64,000 nucleotides of DNA, from the NCBI GenBank assembly GCA_015680685.1, contig MNCI01005835.1, forward strand, positions 62,001 to 126,000. Reading direction: 5' to 3'. Below are positions 20,985 through 33,879 of the stretch, piece by piece (position 1 is the stretch's first letter; every line of letters starts with the position of its first letter). A program made the translations under genes and the position numbers. Under the pieces are notes generated by a model that saw nothing but the letters and a program-made list of their open reading frames with translations, was not told the origin of the DNA and made no database searches. The DNA is from Gnetum montanum. Lineage: Eukaryota; Streptophyta; Gnetopsida; Gnetales; Gnetaceae.

Positions 20985-22150
20985 CATTTCATGAAAAGAT
21001 TAATATTGAGTAGAGGTGAGAAGGTCCTTGCTCTCTTCCCCTGCTTTGTTAATAAAATCAACATTATCAAAAGATATTATCTCCATATTTTGACCAATAA
21101 CTATAAATGAATTATTAGTAGTTAAAATATCTTGAATATGTTATTCATTTTCAAGATTTGGCATCTAATCACCAATAGATAGAATTCCTTGATGTTTTTT
21201 ATTATGAAGAATCATTTGGAAACCATCTATATTAACAATAGGTTTCTATGAGACTTTAGGAATAAATATTCATTTCCCCTTAGTGATTAAAGCATTTTTG
21301 GACATTGATTTAACTGAAACGTTTCTCAAAGGTACAATTTGTTGAACACCAGTAAAACAAAATGGTGGGCTAACTATTGAAACTTCAACAGAAGAAATCA
21401 TTGTAGGATTTGTAGCATCTATAGCAAAAACCTTAGTAGGATTTACAACATTTGTAAAAGCAACCTTAGTATTGTTTGTAGGAGCTTGGTGTTGATGTGC
21501 TTGTATAGCCTTTTCTCATAGCATAAAGGACATGAATCAAACATATGACCCTCTTGATGATAATAGTGACATGGCTTTGGAAGATTGTAATAAACAACAT
21601 TCTACATATAATCAATTCCACTAACACACATAAGAATTTCTCACTTAAGCAAATTAACATCCACCTCAATCATATATCAAATTATACAAAAATCAGTAGA
21701 TGTAGCTAGAGTTTAAAAATGCTTAATTAACATAATTCAAGAGATAATATCCCTTTTAACTTTTTCAAAAATTAATAGAAAATTCAACAATTCAACAAAA
21801 TAAGGAGCCCTTTGAAATTTAGGAGATGCAGGATTAAAAGAGGAAGTTCACTTTCAAATAATTAATAAAGCATGATAACGACTGAAAATACCAATATCAA
21901 GAGCCTTAAAAACAATTCTTGAATTAACAAATTCTATAAAAAAAAAAAAGATTTTGATAGATAATGTGCATGGACAGTATTCAATCCTTGATCTTTCCAA
22001 ATTAGATTTAAATGACTCAAAAAACTTTAGGAATGTGGTAAATAACCTAGAATTTATATGAAAACATACCTTCCAGAAATTTCCTAAGTAATAGATTTAT
22101 ATAAATCATTAGGTAACTCATAGAATGGTAAAGAAGCACTAGATCTTCTT
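20985..22150 (-). pseudogene. DUF4283 / zinc-knuckle protein remnant (LINE ORF1-like)
   Basis: The minus strand reads, over stops and frame changes, as the nucleic-acid-binding protein encoded by plant LINE-type elements. A DUF4283-like stretch FNPASPKFQRAPYFVELLNF (about 21760-21840) corresponds to the PASPKF..APIWVRL motif. ICVEVDLSK-like residues (YMIEVDVNLLKRE, about 21645-21675) come next. Then comes a knuckle CHYYHQEGHMFDSC (about 21540-21585), whose second Cys is replaced by Tyr. No reverse transcriptase was recognised downstream (towards 20980). It is a dead fragment, and the assignment rests on remembered family motifs. Confidence 0.6.
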
Positions 22151-22557
22151 GAAGGATGACCTATTAAATCTAGTAGCATTGCATGTAATTTCAAATAGAT
22201 TCACTAAAAAAATTTAGATTCGTTGAAGAAACATTAGATCTATAGAAAAACATGAGATCCAATGAAAAACATTAGATTTTCTTGAGTTTAGAATGCTATT
22301 TGTTTTATGTATCATATTGCATTACATGTGATTGGTATTTTTTTTCATTTATTATGACCTAGCTTTGATGCTATTGTGTAGATTTGATTACTTGATCACT
22401 ATCCTACACATTTATTTTATTATTCTCATTGCTTTGAAGAGCTCCATCTTGTTTATTTTTCATTGAGAAGTTCTAGTGTGCCTTGTGAGAGAATCAGTTA
22501 TTTGTTCTCAACCTTACAAGGTTCTTAGAAGTCCTACAAGATACTAAGCTTGGAGAT
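22151..22557. other. Unassigned AT-rich spacer
   Basis: I see no gene, repeat family or terminal structure here. It separates the DUF4283 remnant from the truncated LTR. Confidence 0.4.
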
Positions 22558-23240
22558 TGATGAATAATAAAATTGTTTGTATCAGCTATGATATTGTAGT
22601 AATGATATTGTAGCCCTTGATGTGATTTCACATTAACTAAATTAGAATTGTAATAAATGCCTATAAATATGAACTCACCTACTACATTTAAGACATCTTT
22701 GATTATAATTGTAGTTGAACTCTTGAACTTTATTTTCATTGTTTAGCTTATAGTTAGCGGGCATCTACAACGTGAATCAAAGTTAATTGTATGTATTTCA
22801 TGGTTAGAAATAAGATTGAGATTGATTTTCGTTCATTGTAGCACTTTGAATTAGTTTATATTTATTTTTAACTGTTCTTTAATTTCCAATGCAATTTACA
22901 TGGATGCACATTAAATTAATTAGTTAAAGGAGCATGATCTGATATTAAGTGTAATCCTAGTAGTGTTATTACTTGGTTTGCTTAGTGGCATAACAATTGG
23001 TAGTGGGTAAGTGAGTCTAGGACATGATGATATATTATAGAATAGAAACATCACCATAATCTAGTTTAGGATTTATTTTCATTATTATTAATTTGATTAA
23101 GTAATTAATTTCTATGTTTTCAATTAGTTTAATTATGAGCCTAACATCAACTATCATTCACCTCATCTAGACTAAATCATATGTAGACATAAGGGTGACT
23201 ATTGGTCTAGGTGGGAAGATCATGAACTAGGAATATGTAT
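22558..23240 (+). repeat. Truncated LTR of the TGATGA family
   Basis: It begins TTGATGAATAATAAAATTG with GATATTG sites (about 22590-22615) before the TATA-like CCTATAAATATG (near 22658). It then follows the family order through ATTGGTCTAGGTGGGAAGATC (near 23205), the block seen about 100 bases before the end of the other LTRs. The last part, including the CATCA end, is missing where the inverted-repeat element starts. It is either a solo LTR cut by that insertion or an end-truncated copy. Confidence 0.6.
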
Positions 23241-23249
23241 TTTTCGAAC

Positions 23250-25915
23250 ATTCAAATATTTTTTATTTTGTCCCTCAATATTCATTTGAAAATTAAATAG
23301 TTTAAATTTATTATATATTTATCAAATTTATAAAAAATTTCGAAATTAATCTATTCTAAAATTTGTAAATAGATGTAAGAACTTTTTGGAAGTTTTGTTT
23401 TTTTTTTTTTTGGAATAACTTTTAATTTATAATGGAGAATGTGTTTAATTTTTTAAGGATTTAAGTTGGACATGAAAATATTCAACATATTTACCATTTT
23501 GAGATATTATAGTTTCTTTAAACATATATAAATGGTTATTCCATGAAGCATGTTTACCTTTATGAAGAGATTTATGATTCACTTTAATGTTATCCTTGTA
23601 ATAACTTATATTTTTTAGTGGGAAATTAAAGATGCCTAGGATGGCTTATTAACTAGAGGATAGTTGAACCTAGTTTTCTTTTGCCTAACCAATGGGATCA
23701 CCTTGGTTAACTCTTCTAGTTACAAGGTTTGTTTCATAACTAGTGGGTTGACACTAGGGGCATTCTTATAAATGTTACCCTTACAAGACTAGGATCTAGC
23801 ACTAGTAGATGATGTATTGATTTTTTGTGGCATATGCATGTCTTTTAAATGGTGCTATCTAGTGGCAATGATTTTTGGAAGAGGCATGTTCATAAGCTTT
23901 ATGAGATATTATTGACTAGAACTTGGTATAGTAGAATAGGTAGATCATTCAATGTCTAGAGTGTTCCCTTTGACAGGCTTGCGTTGAGAGGTACTATTGG
24001 TAGCTCTAGACATTATGTCACTATCAATATTTATAGTTGTCTATGTATACAACTAGATTGTAGAGCTAATGTGGTCACCAACAAAGTTCTTGAAAAGTGC
24101 TATGTTGGTGCTTCTCAAATCTAATTCCATGGATGACCTAGTAGACTTGGACATAGTAGATCCTTTGATAGAGATGTTGGTATCATAACTCTCTTTCCCA
24201 TCTAGCTTCTTGCCTTGCACTTGTGAATCTTGTAGAGAGAAAATATTTATTCAATTACCTTTGAAAAATGATTAAAAATTAAAGGTTGTTTAGATACCCT
24301 TGTTTCTCATTGTGCTTTGTATAATTGATCTCATAAAGATTTTGTAATTATGTTCTTCATGAGTTTGGAGATGTTTTTCAACTCTTTAATGTAAGATTGC
24401 TCAAGCTTCACACCATTCAAATAGTATCTTGTATCCTTAAGAATATGAATAGAAGGAGAAATCTTAATATTTGAACAAGTGACTACCACTAAAATAGACA
24501 TATAATGACTAATAAAAGTTCTTATCATTTTTGACCCTCTATATTTAATATGCCACAATAATTTCTTATTCATTTTTAGTTGACAAATTCAACCCAATTG
24601 AAGTTGTTTTCTTGTCTCATCAAAAGTGTGTATGAAATAATAAAAAAGAAGAGAATTGATTACTATTCAAATTCCTTCTAGAAAAGAGGAGTAACTAATG
24701 ACTGAACAAACATGCTTGAAAAAAAAAAAGAAAAAAGAAAAAAATTGAAAAAAATTATATTTTTATGATATGGTAAAAACCTAATTTTTTTAGGTTTGAA
24801 AAAGAAAAAGAGGAATTAAGTAAATAAATTTTTAGAGAGGAATAACAAGAACAAAAGAAAATCAATAAAAAAAATAACAATTACCTAAATATGAAAGATA
24901 AGCAAGATAAGGTATGGTTTTTTTGTATTTCTATATATAATTTTGTAGGTTATTATAATCTACAAAAATCATATAAAATAAAAAAAATGCACGGATTGTG
25001 TCATTCAAATTCAGAAAAAAATATAGTCTATCTCAAAAATTCTTTTTTATTAAAAAAGAGAACTTATTCAATTTTTTATAATTAAAGCCTTTTCAAAAGA
25101 ACAAAATCCTCATGATTTTATCTTTTAAGAACAAAAAATAACCAATTTGGATATAGAAATCATATAAAAAACATTTTACTAATGTTTACCTTTTAAAAAA
25201 ATTAAGGATTCTTTACAAATACATGGATTATAATCAAAAAAAATTTATAAATCCCCTTTTTTGAATTCTTTTCTCTCTTCTTATTTCATGAAAAAAGCAG
25301 AGATATCCTTTGAGAATTTTTTGAAAAGATAGAATAGAACTTAATTGAATGACCAATAGAAGTAAAGAAAAAAAAGAGAATAAAATTCCAATGTATTAAA
25401 TTTAGAATAAATAATAAGTTTTTGAGATTATCTTTGGAATTTATAGAAGAGTTACTCCAAGGAGAACATAATTTGATACAAGATTAAAAATATGAAGAAC
25501 AAAAAAAAAAAGAAAAAAAGAAAAAAAAAAAGATTTTTGTGCAAACCCCTAAAAAATATAAGTTATTACAAGGATAACATTGAAGTGAATCATAAATCTC
25601 TTCTAAAAGGTAAACATGCTTCATGGAATAACCATTTATATATGTTTAAAAAAAATATAAGATCTCAAAATAGTAAATATGTTAAACCTTTTAGTGTCCA
25701 ACATAAATCCTTAAAAAATTAAACACATTCTCCTTTATAAATGAAAAAGTTATTCCCAAATGAGAAAAAAAAACTTCTAAAAAGTCCTTGCATCTATTTA
25801 TAAATTTTAGATTAGAGTAATTTCAAAATTTTTTATAAGTTTGATGAAAATATATAATAAATTTAAACTATTTAATTTTCAATTCAATATTAAGGGACAA
25901 AAAAAATATTTGAAT
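23250..25915. mobile_element. 2.7-kb element bounded by about 375-bp inverted repeats
   Basis: The left arm (23250-23622) and right arm (25546-25915) are inverted copies with roughly 85-90% identity by eye. They start ATTCAAATATTTTTT and end inside at CCTTGTAATAACTTATATTTTTTAG. The 1.9 kb between them is AT-rich and shows no transposase that I can recognise. The short frames at 24331-24573 (-) and 24891-25085 (+) are unassigned. Long terminal inverted repeats are known from Mutator-like and foldback elements. No 9-bp or other target duplication is visible at the present ends, so the class is open. Confidence 0.6.
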
Positions 25916-27043
25916 CTTCAAAATTTTATCTTTATATAAAAGAAAGTATTACTCAAATTTGTCTAAATTAGATCATCACATGTTCCATAGAATTAGGGGT
26001 CTAGTATTAATAATTCGAGCTTTTTATCAAAAAAGGTACTTTTATCTTTTTTATTGTAAAACAAGAATGTTGATCATATTCTTTTGTCACAAACTTTTGA
26101 ATTTATAGAAGATTTGAAAGAATTATCCACAAAAGTTTATATAAACTATACTTTTAAAGGTGTGGAATTTTCCAAGTAAAAACATCCTAGTAGATGATGG
26201 AAAGATGGTTTTCAAGTAAAAATATTAAATTCTTTTTTCCTAAACCTTGGCATGAAGCTTTTGATGCTATTCAAAAAGTAAAAGCCACTTATATATTGAT
26301 AAGATGATTTGAAGTAAATACTCTTTATGGTAATAAAGTCAAAACATTTTCATTTTAGAAACCTATTGTAATAGAAATAAAAAACTATTAGAAATTTCTC
26401 AGGAATTGTTTTTAGTTTTTTTTTTTAATCAAAAGTTAATTGAGTAGTTTATAAACTTCATTAGGTTTATGCTTAAATTTGTTATAACTAGGTTCATGTT
26501 GAAATCAATATGTATAGAATAAGAAAAGAAATAAAACCTCTAATTCAAAATCAATTAAGCTCTTTTAGTTATACTAAAGATTGCAAATGACCTTCAATCA
26601 AAAAAATAAATCATATAAAAAAGAAAGAACAAAAACAAAGTTTTTGTATATAATATTTTTTCAAATATGCCAAACAAAATAAAATATCAACATATTAACA
26701 AAAGAGATTAAATCAAAGTACTAAGAATTGGACTTTGTACATAATGAAATACAAAAATTACAAAGGTAGGTGATGAAGATATTTTTATAATCAGAAAAGC
26801 AAAAAAATTAAGATTATACATGATAAAAAGGAGTTGTGGATGTAAATTTGGATTCATAGTTACAAAGATTCAAACAACTAGTTTAGTGGGAGTCAAAAAT
26901 ATTTTTCTTGTTTTGCCTATGTTTAAAATAATTTTGCTAATGATCTTTTCTCAAGTTCTTTTTACATAAAATTTTTTTTGTAGTTTTTAGGCATTTTGTA
27001 GTCAAAATAAAAAAGATATTTCTTTTAAACTAAAAAGAAGTAG

Positions 27044-27067
27044 TAATAATAATAATAATAATAATAA
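27044..27067. repeat. (TAA)n microsatellite
   Basis: About eight uninterrupted TAA units directly precede the SINE-like repeat. This is consistent with a simple-sequence run at a retroposon edge. Confidence 0.85.
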
Positions 27068-27100
27068 ATCTTTAGTCTAAATCATGATAATATAATAATG

Positions 27101-27245
27101 AGATCTTCTCCTAGTGGTAAGACTGATGATTTAGAACCTCTAAGTCATGAGTTCAATTTTGGTGGGTAATGCTAAGTTATATCGTTCTAATTGGACTATG
27201 TATCTTAGGGTGTATCTAAACTTTAACTATTTTGGATTTCAATAC
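27101..27245 (+). repeat. SINE-like repeat, copy 2 (with A and B boxes)
   Basis: CTAGTGGTAAGACTG resembles a tRNA A box, and CATGAGTTCAATTTTGG a B box about 40 bases further on. GCTAAGTTATATC, TATCTTAGGGTGTATCTA and TTTAACTATTTTGG follow in the same order as in the copy at 13472-13567. This supports a dispersed tRNA-derived SINE transcribed by RNA polymerase III. Confidence 0.5.
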
Positions 27246-27460
27246 CTTAAGTCATGATGATATATTATCTTAAGCATATGTATTTCATGATATATGGTAG
27301 TGTACAACAAACAATAAACCTTTCTTTAGGTCATTCTCATGATTAAAATAAAAGTATCATTTATAAAAAAAATAATGTCTTAGGTAAAAATAAACTTTTT
27401 GAATATAAAGAATCTCAAGCTCTACAAATAAAAAACTAGTAAGGACTAAAGTATTATGAT

Positions 27461-28349
27461 TGATGAGTGGTTGGGTATTCCAACACTTCACCATAAAAGT
27501 CACACAAGTGTACACGTGTGACGTAATCATAATTCATGGATGGCCAATGTAAATTCACAAGTAGTTGAGGTTTAGTTTGTGATCGCTATCTTCTCACTTT
27601 GAGTTCGTGAAGTGTAAGTTGTATGGTTTAACTCTTGGTGAGGCATATGATAGGCTGATGATGTTGTAAGCATGGTCAAAACAAAGTAATATGATTTACG
27701 CTTAAGTGTAATAAAAGTAAAGAGACTATTCTAGACTATTGGCAATAAGTATGCATTCTTGGTTTACCATTCATGCCTTGGGCTTCTGAAACCGTCATTG
27801 AGATTACCAAATGTTATACTACTAGGTGAACCAAGCAATAACACTAATGGTATTACCAAATGATTGCACCATACGTTTGAAAATAGTCATACTTATACTT
27901 CATTAGTAAGGAACAATGGAAAAGTAAAGTACTTAGGAGTTGTAAACAATTTAAGAAAACTAGACATGCTTGAAAGATGGTAATTATACTAAGTAAAAAT
28001 GTACTAATTAAGAGTAAAGTCAACTGAGTAGAATGCTGCAATTGTGGAAAAAAATCTCTATCTTTATTTTTGACCATGAACTATGCCCAAGAACAATTCA
28101 CTAGAACAAATACTTTGCATAGCTGTTTAACATCACATTGCAAACATTTACTATATTGCTAAGTGTAAAATCACAAAAACAAACTACAAGAATTGCCTAA
28201 GTGTTGGACAAAAGTTGTTCATTTGATACGACGATAGGTTGGTTTTTATAGTGAAGACCAAGATGCACTAGATCGTATCTATGATGATGTAAGTAGGGCT
28301 ACAATAACATAGATATAATATTGCATCAAAGACTTAAATGGTTTTATCA
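27461..28349 (-). repeat. 3' LTR of element 6 (about 889 bp)
   Basis: In plus coordinates it begins TGATGAGTGG and ends TTATCA, directly followed by the reversed polypurine tract TACCCTCATGACTGA. A reversed TATA-like TTTTTATAG lies near 28236, with GATATAATATTGC remnants of the palindromic block near 28310-28326. It is strongly diverged from the LTRs of elements 2 and 3, so it is older or from another subfamily. Confidence 0.7.
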
Positions 28350-28366
28350 TACCCTCATGACTGATT
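28350..28366 (-). other. Polypurine tract of element 6
   Basis: Reversed, it reads CAGTCATGAGGGTA, next to the LTR start. It matches the family form CRTGGGGGTA with one change. Confidence 0.65.
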
Positions 28367-28596
28367 GGAAAGTTGTCCTTGAGTTGAAACCAAAAGAGGA
28401 TAGAGTTCCTTACAAAATTTGTGGGATTGTATATAGACTTGAATACTATGAATTATTTATATTACTAACACTACTACGAATGTCACATTAGGGTTCAAGT
28501 GATGTTTACAAAATTATCATTCATTGCATGATGGACACATATGAAAAAAAACAAGAAAAAACAAAACAAAACAAAAATTTAGAGCTCGATGTAACG

Positions 28597-31363
28597 TTAT
28601 GTCCCAGGTGGTGGTGGCTCCTCCATTGATCTCTTTCCTTTGTCATTGGGCTTTTGGAACTGATGGTGGTTAAGTAATGCCTAAATTTTCTCATCTTTTG
28701 ATTTGGGATCATGTACCTTCCAGGCGAATTTGACAATGTTTGTTGGAGTGAGTACTTCCAATGGGCAAGGAAACTATGGAAACATCTTATTTTCCTTCAC
28801 ATACCATGTTGTTAATTGTCATCATTCTTTCGCAAATGCTCTGGCTACTTTTCTTAGTTCTTGGTAGTTTTTCATTTTGTTAGCCAAATTTGCTGCAACA
28901 TCCATTTGATCCTGGTAGCTAGCCTTGACTACTTAAAGTTTAGGATTTGCAATGTGTAGCTTTTGTTAGGCATCTGTCCTATCTGCAAACCTGTTCTCAT
29001 ATAGTGCATAGATTGCAACCACTTGTTGCTCCAATTCATTTTTGGATCTACTTGTTGTGAGCATGGCTAGATTAGCATAATGAAGGTTTGCTAATCCCAT
29101 GTTTTTTGTGAGATCTTTGATCTATAGGTCCTTGTTCTTAATTTCAGCTTGATGGACATGGGAAAGACCATCTAGGATTGGCTACCAATAAGGTGTTTGT
29201 GTTGTGATGGTGTTAATTTTGGCCTTAGCCATTTGGATTTTTTTTTCATTGATCTGTTTATACATACCCACTTAGTTTCTGAAGTGTTCTTTGAGCCTTT
29301 TATGCTTCTTGACCTTGTTTTACCATGCACTAATCTCAATAGCTAACTTTTGGTAGATTGTGTAGACTTCCTCCATCAATAAGATCTATTATCCTTGGTC
29401 AATTTTCACATGTCATAATTGACTCTTGTGAATTATTCTCTAAGTTTATGGATGCTCTCTTCATGAATATTATTTTGTTTCTCAATATCAGTCAAACTTA
29501 TATTCTCTACACCAATCTTCTTATTTTCTTCCTCCAAGGTAGTTAGGGCTTTGGCATGAGCATATGTTTGTGCTTTAGCCACTAAAGCTTTTCATGTTGC
29601 TTTCTTCTTCTCCATTTCCACTTGAATGTTTCTAGATATTAGCTGGGCTACTTATTTAGTTTTGAATTTATTTAGTTGGTGACATTATGTATTGTGTAAG
29701 GTCTTGTTTCTATGCTCTTAATGTTGCCAGTTTGGCTTGCAATCTTTGCACCTTATTTTCTGCATGTTCAACCCTAGTTGAAACCATCACTAGCTTACCT
29801 TTGTTGAAATAAGTTCAGATTGTATTGCAATGATATTGCTTGGAATATCAAAAAGGTTCTACATCACTTTCCCTATCTATAGTATTCTATCCAAGATATC
29901 CTCATGTTGTTGTGGGATCATAGAGGTTCTAGCTATTATTTCAACATCTTTCATTCTAGTCATATCTACTAGTGGCATAACAAGAACATTGAAAGACTCC
30001 TTGTTATGATTAGTAATAACTTCAGCTACTCCAGCTACATCCTAGTGTTGCATAAGTACAACTATGGCTCTTTCTCTTATTTCTAGCATAAGTTTGAAGG
30101 ATGCAGTGTTCTTTGATATTTGTTGTGCCCAATCCTCATCTCATTCTACTTGTAATAATATTTGACCACTAGTTGGTCCTATTGATACTGCATGCCTTAT
30201 GAGATTGTCTTTAACTTGATACATGCTTGAGACTTCTCTATTCTCTTAATTAATGATTTTTGCAATATGATGTAAATGGCTAATATATGGTATGTAATCT
30301 TATTGTGCTGGTGGAGCACTTGATCCTGGTCTATCACTAGTTGGTGTTGATCCAATGGGCCCTATTTTTTCTTGTCCTATAGCTAGAATGTTTCTGGATG
30401 ATGTGGATCTTGCAGCTCCCTTAGTGCCTATTGGATTTTCTAGTTGATCTTTCTTGAGAGGCATTGGCTTTAACATCTTGATGTAGAATGCGTTTGGGGC
30501 TTTGTGTAGAAGATCACTGATATAGCCCAGACTTCTAGCTTGCTTGCATAGTCTTCTTATTAGGCAAGGGTATGAGAAAGTGAGTTTCCCTACCTTCTTC
30601 TCTTTAAATCTTCTTTGGATTTATAGAAATAGTAGATGAGCCATGTTTGCTTGGAATTTTCCCATAAGGATGATGCTTTTTCTTATAGCATAGGTGGAAA
30701 TCCTATTTAATATTTTGATGGGAAAAATATGATAAGTCTCAATCTTAAAGTATATCTTCTCTTCAGCAAAAAATCCACTATATTCTTTGTTTGCTATTCC
30801 GTAAGCCCTTTGTAACCATAATCTTTTTGCATTAGTATTGGAGCTTGTGGAGATTTGTGCAATTTTTGATTTAACATTTGGAAGGTTCAATGCCTTTGCA
30901 ATTGCTGCCACTAAATAGGGCACTATGGTTCCCTCAATTTTAATTGTGGCATCATCCTATTTATTTCTCCAAAACTGATAAAATTCCCCTAAGTATCATT
31001 TGCCACTGCATAATAGTGTTGGCCAAAGAGAAGAGGGTTGGAGTTACTCTCAGAAATTGGTAGGTGCAAATTCATAAATGATCCAAAGTTAAGTTCTACA
31101 ATGATTATAGACATGATGAACTTCTCCTGAAGAGCTCGGAGACACTTGCTTGATAGCGTGAAGCATTGTCCCTGCTCTTGAGCTGGTGGTGCTTCAGCTT
31201 CAGCTTATGCAAAATGTTCCATCGTGAGTGTTTGTTGATGAATGTTGAAGGATTGAGCCTCTTTCTTAGCTTGTGGAGTCTATTCTCTAGCTTGTTTCCT
31301 TCCTCTGGGTCTTTTACCCCTTTTTTGTGAGGATCCTTCAGCTGTGGGCCTTTTAAAAGCCAT
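28597..31363 (-). pseudogene. Element 6 ORF2: accessory protein of unknown function, broken
   Basis: The ORF2 frame is about 2.77 kb, nearly the same length as in elements 2 and 3. The start MAFKRPTAEGSSQKGGKRPR is basic. A VELNFGSF segment (about 31080-31105) is followed by a readable stretch 30923-30621 with QRAYGIANKEYSGFFAEEKI and FKIETYHIFPIKILNRISTY, the counterpart of the FKIGTYHLFPTKGLK segment elsewhere. Downstream is the Lys/Glu/Gln coiled-coil region with many stops, then the PPPPGT tail and TAA at 28599-28597. It is clearly diverged from the element 2 and 3 versions, so the domain has been kept over a long time. Function unknown. Confidence 0.65.
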
Positions 31364-33643
31364 TTAGAACCATAAAGGATTCATTTAAGATTAACCAAGA
31401 ATTTTATATAAGCTCCTAATGGTTCATAATCCTCTCTCAAGTTCTTGGATCTAATTAAAATTTATCCTTATTATTACTTTCTAGCTCTTATTATGATTCC
31501 AGAGTTAGAGAAATTACAAAAAGAAACCCATAATTGCTACATTTTCTAATGAGGTATGAACAAATTAGTTATTTATGATCTCTCACAATGGTTATTTCCT
31601 TATTTACGTATGCTGGAATGGTTGTTTGGAAAAAATTTTTAAGTGTACTTGTTTGATTAAAATGTGAATAGTTATTATAGTTCTTACCCTTGATATATTC
31701 TTCCAGGTGTTAAAAGAATTTTGCTCAAATCATACATACTATGCATAACACTCTTTCCCATGACTAAGTTGATCACCCTATGATCAAGAGGGTTCAAGAA
31801 TCACATAAATTGGAGCTACAGTGAAGAAGCTATGTATCTTGAAATTTTGGTTGCCAAAGAGTTAAAAACTAGCATGAACTTGCTATGCATTAAATGAGAA
31901 GAATGAAAACTTTCTAACTTATCACACACATATATATAGGTTCTTGTAGTGGTGACATCATAGATACAATATCATAGCTACAATGTTGCAAGAGCTAATA
32001 CATCCTAGCTACGATGTCATCATTAAAAAATTAGAGATTTTGAGTAATTTCTAATGGAAATAATTAAGTGAAATGAATAGTCTCAAAGATAGAGAAGTGG
32101 TTTAAAGGGTTCTTAAGTAAGGATGATGATTAAAATATGAGAATTTAGTATTAAAAGTATATGAAAGAAGGAATCTTAGGCAAACTTAGTCAATGAGGTC
32201 TATAAGAGATGGTTGGTAGGAATTGTTACAAGTATGATCAAACAGGAGCATGTAGGAAAGTATTGATGATCATTTAAGTGTTCTAGAGGTACAAGATGAT
32301 GTGGAATTAGTCATCAGGTATGAAGCACAAGAGTTATACCAGTGAATCCTCCCCAAAGCAGGCTCTAGCCCTTAGTGCCCTTGTATAACCACACTTGCAA
32401 GTGTTTGTAGGTACTCAAGGACTTGAATGTAAAACATACTTGTCTTCCAAAACACACATGTTAGGATTACCTTAATAAGAAAATAACACTATATTATACA
32501 AGACTGTTAAAGTATAATTGTATAGAATAGTGAGATGGAATAGAAATATCAAGGATTGTAGAAAATGGGACATGAGGTGTCTTACCATAGGCATAATTAA
32601 TTCTATGTGTAATATATAGTTAAAGTAATCATTAGTCTTTTTGCCCAAGATTCAAACCAAGTCCATACCACTTACCAGTGATATTGCATTATATCATCTC
32701 AACACTAGCAATCATAAGATTACCACAACTATGAGAAGTATTACCACCTAGCAAAGAAGTTCAAGGATATAGTTTTATTATAGCATACTTTAGCATTTAA
32801 AGGAGATTTAGCCATTGGATAGAGGAGTGCCTTTATGCATGGGTAACATGTCTTTCTAGCCTGATAACTAATGCGAGTCCAAGAAACCTTCAAATTTTTG
32901 AGAAGTTGCCTACCTTTAGGCATGGATAACATGTCTTTCTAGTGGAATCATTGAAAAGTTTTATGATGTGCATTTATTAGGTTATTAATGGATCGACCTT
33001 ACTAGAGGACTACCTTCAGGCATTGGTAACATGTTGTTCCAATGACATGGTAAGGAAACACTTATTTTAGATATACTTCCATTTTTCATTAAAACTCAAG
33101 TGAATAATACAACTTAACAGCACGATAAGACTTATAGTAGTAGCCTTAGAGAATCCACAAATATGCTTGATGTCACACCCTTTTCATTCTCACTTGGTTC
33201 ATCACTTTTCTACCTAGGCATATTGATCATAAGTTTATTTTAGTTTTATTATGAGGAGAATGTCATTATGTCCATGGTAAGAACTTCTTATAATTAGAAA
33301 TGAGTGGATGGATTATGTGGTCTCATTGTGTATAGAATCAATCCTTCAATGACTTGATAACATAGGGTAAAATTCACATTATTGGGACTACATCTTGTTT
33401 TATTCCTTTGCACTTTATTAGAAAAATCAACAAAAAATATGTACAAGATAGGTAATGAGAAATTATAGAAAAATGATAAGAATATAAAAGATAGAAAAAT
33501 ATCAAAGAATGAAAAATGATCAAAAATGAAAAAAGTATAAAAGAATGGAAAATTTATGATAGAATGTCAAAACTAGTAATAAAAGTAAAAAAGAAAAAAG
33601 TATAAAAATGTCAGAAGAAAAACTTATGCCTAAGTGTCAGGTG
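31364..33643 (-). other. ORF2 leader and post-pol spacer of element 6
   Basis: This region lines up with 50147-52080 of element 3. CCTCCCCAAAG and CCAAAACACACATG (about 32345-32460) match CCTCCCCAAAG and CACAAAACACACACATG at about 51008-51122. The A-rich tract with AAAAGTATAAAA (about 33420-33620) matches the A-rich run at 51960-52070. No protein is supported. Confidence 0.55.
31925..32030 (-). promoter_or_regulatory. Decayed internal promoter-like block of element 6
   Basis: A reversed TATA-like TATATATAGG (about 31930) is followed by repeated GATACAATATCATAG, CTACAATGTTGC and CTACGATGTC. These look like eroded versions of the palindromic GATATCG sites. It lies at the same place relative to ORF2 as the blocks in elements 2 and 3. 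Confidence 0.45.
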
Positions 33644-33658
33644 TGACACCCCCATGAC
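33644..33658 (-). other. Internal polypurine-like tract after pol, element 6
   Basis: Reversed, it reads TAGTCATGGGGGTGTC. It has the same core and position as AGTCGTGGGGGAGATGG after pol of element 4 (58084-58098). Confidence 0.5.
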
Positions 33659-33879
33659 TATTATGAGAAGTGGATAATTAGAAGATGGAACATGTGGTAA
33701 ATTTCTTGGTAGATAGAGTAGAGTCCTTAAAAGAGTAAGACAAGTCATGGTATGGTTTGACTTGTTGAATATTAACAAGAATTAGCTTTTGTGTGGTTGT
33801 TGGGTGATAGATCTGCATGGTGCCGGATTGGTATGTAGTATGGATGATGTAGGATCCTTTTGATAAGATTTGAAACTTA

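Larger units (their letters stand above)
25916..27460. other. AT-rich DNA without a recognised gene
   Basis: This stretch is about three quarters A and T. Open stretches such as about 26150-26260 (a WNFPSKNILVDDGKMVF-like reading) look like faint protein-coding decay but match no family that I know. A trinucleotide run and a SINE-like repeat lie at its right end and are listed separately. Confidence 0.35.
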
